Shown here in pieces: positions 20,273 to 21,048 of a stretch of 21,048 nucleotides of DNA (position 1 is the first letter of the stretch; each line of letters begins with the position of its first letter). The notes under the pieces were generated by a model. It made no database searches. It saw nothing but the letters and a program-made list of their open reading frames with translations, and was not told the origin of the DNA. The translations under genes were made by a program, and so were the position numbers. Origin of the DNA: Liolophura sinensis (Eukaryota > Mollusca > Polyplacophora > Chitonida > Chitonidae); the NCBI RefSeq assembly GCF_032854445.1, contig NW_027018496.1:1-21048 (forward strand), written 5' to 3'.

Positions 20273-20820
20273 GCGTGGGCTTTTTGCTAATTAAATTCGG
20301 CTACATTTACTATGTAATATCGCGACTGGTCATTACTATAGTCAACTTTTGATTATAAGTTATGTGCCCTTCGGTAGCCCAGAAGACGTCAAATCTTTGG
20401 GCCAAGCCATTTAACTCATCCAGCAATTGTCTTACTTCTAAGTCGAAGACAAACTCAATGTCTTTATCTACATGTTGAAAAACCACACCATTTGTATATA
20501 AAAACAACAAGGTACTTGATACAGTCTGCTGTAAAAAGTACAATTGAACACTGACCCACATCAATAAGGTGCCAAAAGATGCGAAATTGGGCAAGGCATC
20601 TCCAGCTGTTGAAAAATTGCAAATTTCCTTGGTTTCCATGGAGTAAGAGCCGTTGCTGGTCACATGATTTTCACATAAATGCCTCATTCAATTGTCGCTA
20701 CAGCCAAAAGTATTGGTCGGAGAGCAACGCGGTTTGCACCATTCGATTTCTCGTCACAAAATACGTCGGATTAGCTTCTTACCAGCAGTATTGGAACAGT
20801 TTTTCCACTTTGGGATTTTT
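20273..20820 (+). repeat. Monomer 38 (548 bp), B-type with CACATG
   Basis: GCGTGGGC front, AGT, B-type, GCGAAATTGGGCAAGG, CTGGTCACATG, cgct/aaaag, CTTC...TATT, TTTGGG. Confidence 0.95.
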
Positions 20821-21048
20821 GCCTGGTCTTTTTGCTAATTTAATTCGGCTACATTTACTATGTAATATCGCGACTGGTCATTACTATATTCAACTTTTGA
20901 TTATAAGTTATGTGCCCTTCGGTAGCCCAGAAGACGTCAAATCTTTGGGCCAAGCCCATTTAACTCATCCAGCAATTGTCTTACTTCTAAGTCGAAGACA
21001 AACTCAATGTCTTTATCTACATGTTGAAAAACCACACCATTTGTATAT
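20821..21048 (+). repeat. Monomer 39, partial (228 bp), cut by the window edge
   Basis: GCCTGGTC front with AATTTAATTCGG, ATT. The sequence stops inside the TATA-like motif, before the A/B marker, so its type cannot be read. Confidence 0.95.

Larger units (their letters stand above)
16986..20820 (+). repeat. Region of dimeric periodicity, ~1.1 kb (monomers 32-38)
   Basis: Alternate monomers are the closest relatives here. Monomers 32 and 34 share GGCCGGAGAGC. Monomers 33 and 35 share CGAATTCTCG (an EcoRI-type GAATTC absent from most copies) and a GTCTTTTTGCTAATTGAAATC front. Monomers 36 and 38 share B-type with CTGGTCACATG, separated by A-type monomer 37. The 33-35 trio also shares the front AATTGAAATCGG, so the dimer signal overlaps a more general relationship and overlaps the end of the pentamer block. 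Confidence 0.6.
1..21048 (+). repeat. Satellite DNA array, ~548-bp monomer, 38 full copies plus one partial
   Basis: The anchor GCCTGGGCTTTTTGCTAATT, or a one- or two-base variant, recurs at 1, 551, 1099, 1647, 2195, 2743, 3291 and so on up to 20821. Spacing is 540-553 bp, most often 548, and every copy has the same orientation. Copies look roughly 95% identical or better by eye; most differences are single-base indels and a small set of shared substitutions. No unique sequence interrupts the array and neither edge is reached. The size, homogeneity and higher-order organisation are those of eukaryotic heterochromatic satellites, commonly centromeric or pericentromeric. I do not recognise the family. 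The monomer holds no obvious internal subrepeat, rRNA, tRNA or transposon end. A tandem gene cluster is the main alternative, but no reading frame or RNA gene supports it. Confidence 0.98.

Noticed and set aside
1-21048. CRISPR array
   Set aside because: There are no short repeats separated by unique spacers. The whole 548-bp unit repeats.
1-21048. Tandem 5S rRNA, tRNA, snRNA, histone or rDNA spacer cluster
   Set aside because: No conserved gene body, Pol III internal box pair or rRNA segment is recognisable, and differences are spread across the monomer rather than sparing one conserved part.
1-21048. Drosophila 1.688 (359-bp) or similar known insect satellite
   Set aside because: The period and the sequence as I remember it do not match. 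No other family could be named with confidence.
1-21048. Transposon or LTR origin of the monomer boundaries
   Set aside because: No terminal inverted repeats, target-site duplications or LTR-type TG...CA ends mark any phase of the repeat.

Overview
The whole window is one uninterrupted head-to-tail tandem array: a satellite DNA with a monomer of about 548 bp. I anchored each copy on GCCTGGGCTTTTTGCTAATT. This gives 38 complete monomers (1-20820, mean 547.9 bp, range 540-553) and a 228-bp partial 39th copy running off the right edge. All copies are in the same orientation. I found no unique sequence, gene, RNA gene, transposon or array boundary. The left edge falls within a few bases of my arbitrary monomer start, so the array probably continues on both sides.

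Organism: a long-monomer satellite with higher-order structure points to a eukaryote, most likely centromeric, pericentromeric or sex-chromosome heterochromatin. The monomer is roughly 40% G+C and keeps about 17 CpG sites per copy (copy 2), so CpG is only mildly depleted. That fits an invertebrate such as an insect better than a heavily methylated vertebrate or plant satellite, but it is weak evidence. I do not recognise the satellite family and assign no species.

Layout: linked diagnostic variants show the copies are not interchangeable. Copies 3-14 follow a 3-monomer higher-order repeat (HOR) of about 1644 bp, clearest in copies 4-12. Copies 20-34 follow a 5-monomer HOR of about 2740 bp, with some scrambling in copies 25-29. 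Copies 32-38 show a 2-monomer periodicity of about 1.1 kb. Copies 15-19 resemble copies 1-5 in order, as if the trimeric block had expanded inside an older pentameric register. Several monomers are chimeras, which fits unequal exchange or gene conversion.

Markers used in the monomer entries (offsets from monomer start): front, AATTAAATTCGG versus AATTCAATTCGG (+15); ATT versus AGT in CTATAnTCAAC (+68); A-type AAACACAAGG...ATTAAAC versus B-type AACAACAAGG...ATTGAAC (+230 to +280); TTAGGCAC versus CTGGTCAC or CTGGGCAC (+385); GTAGCTACAGCCATAAG ('tagct/ataag') versus GTCGCTACAGCCAAAAG ('cgct/aaaag') (+415); CCTC...CATT versus CTTC...TATT (+500); TTTTGG versus TTTGGG (+535).

Coding: 548 is not a multiple of three, each frame meets a stop within about one monomer, and the short open frames on both strands are repeat shadows. 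No CDS is annotated. The one functional-looking signal is a TATA box with an initiator-like CAGTC about 28 bp downstream in most copies, which could drive satellite transcription. This is a hypothesis only.
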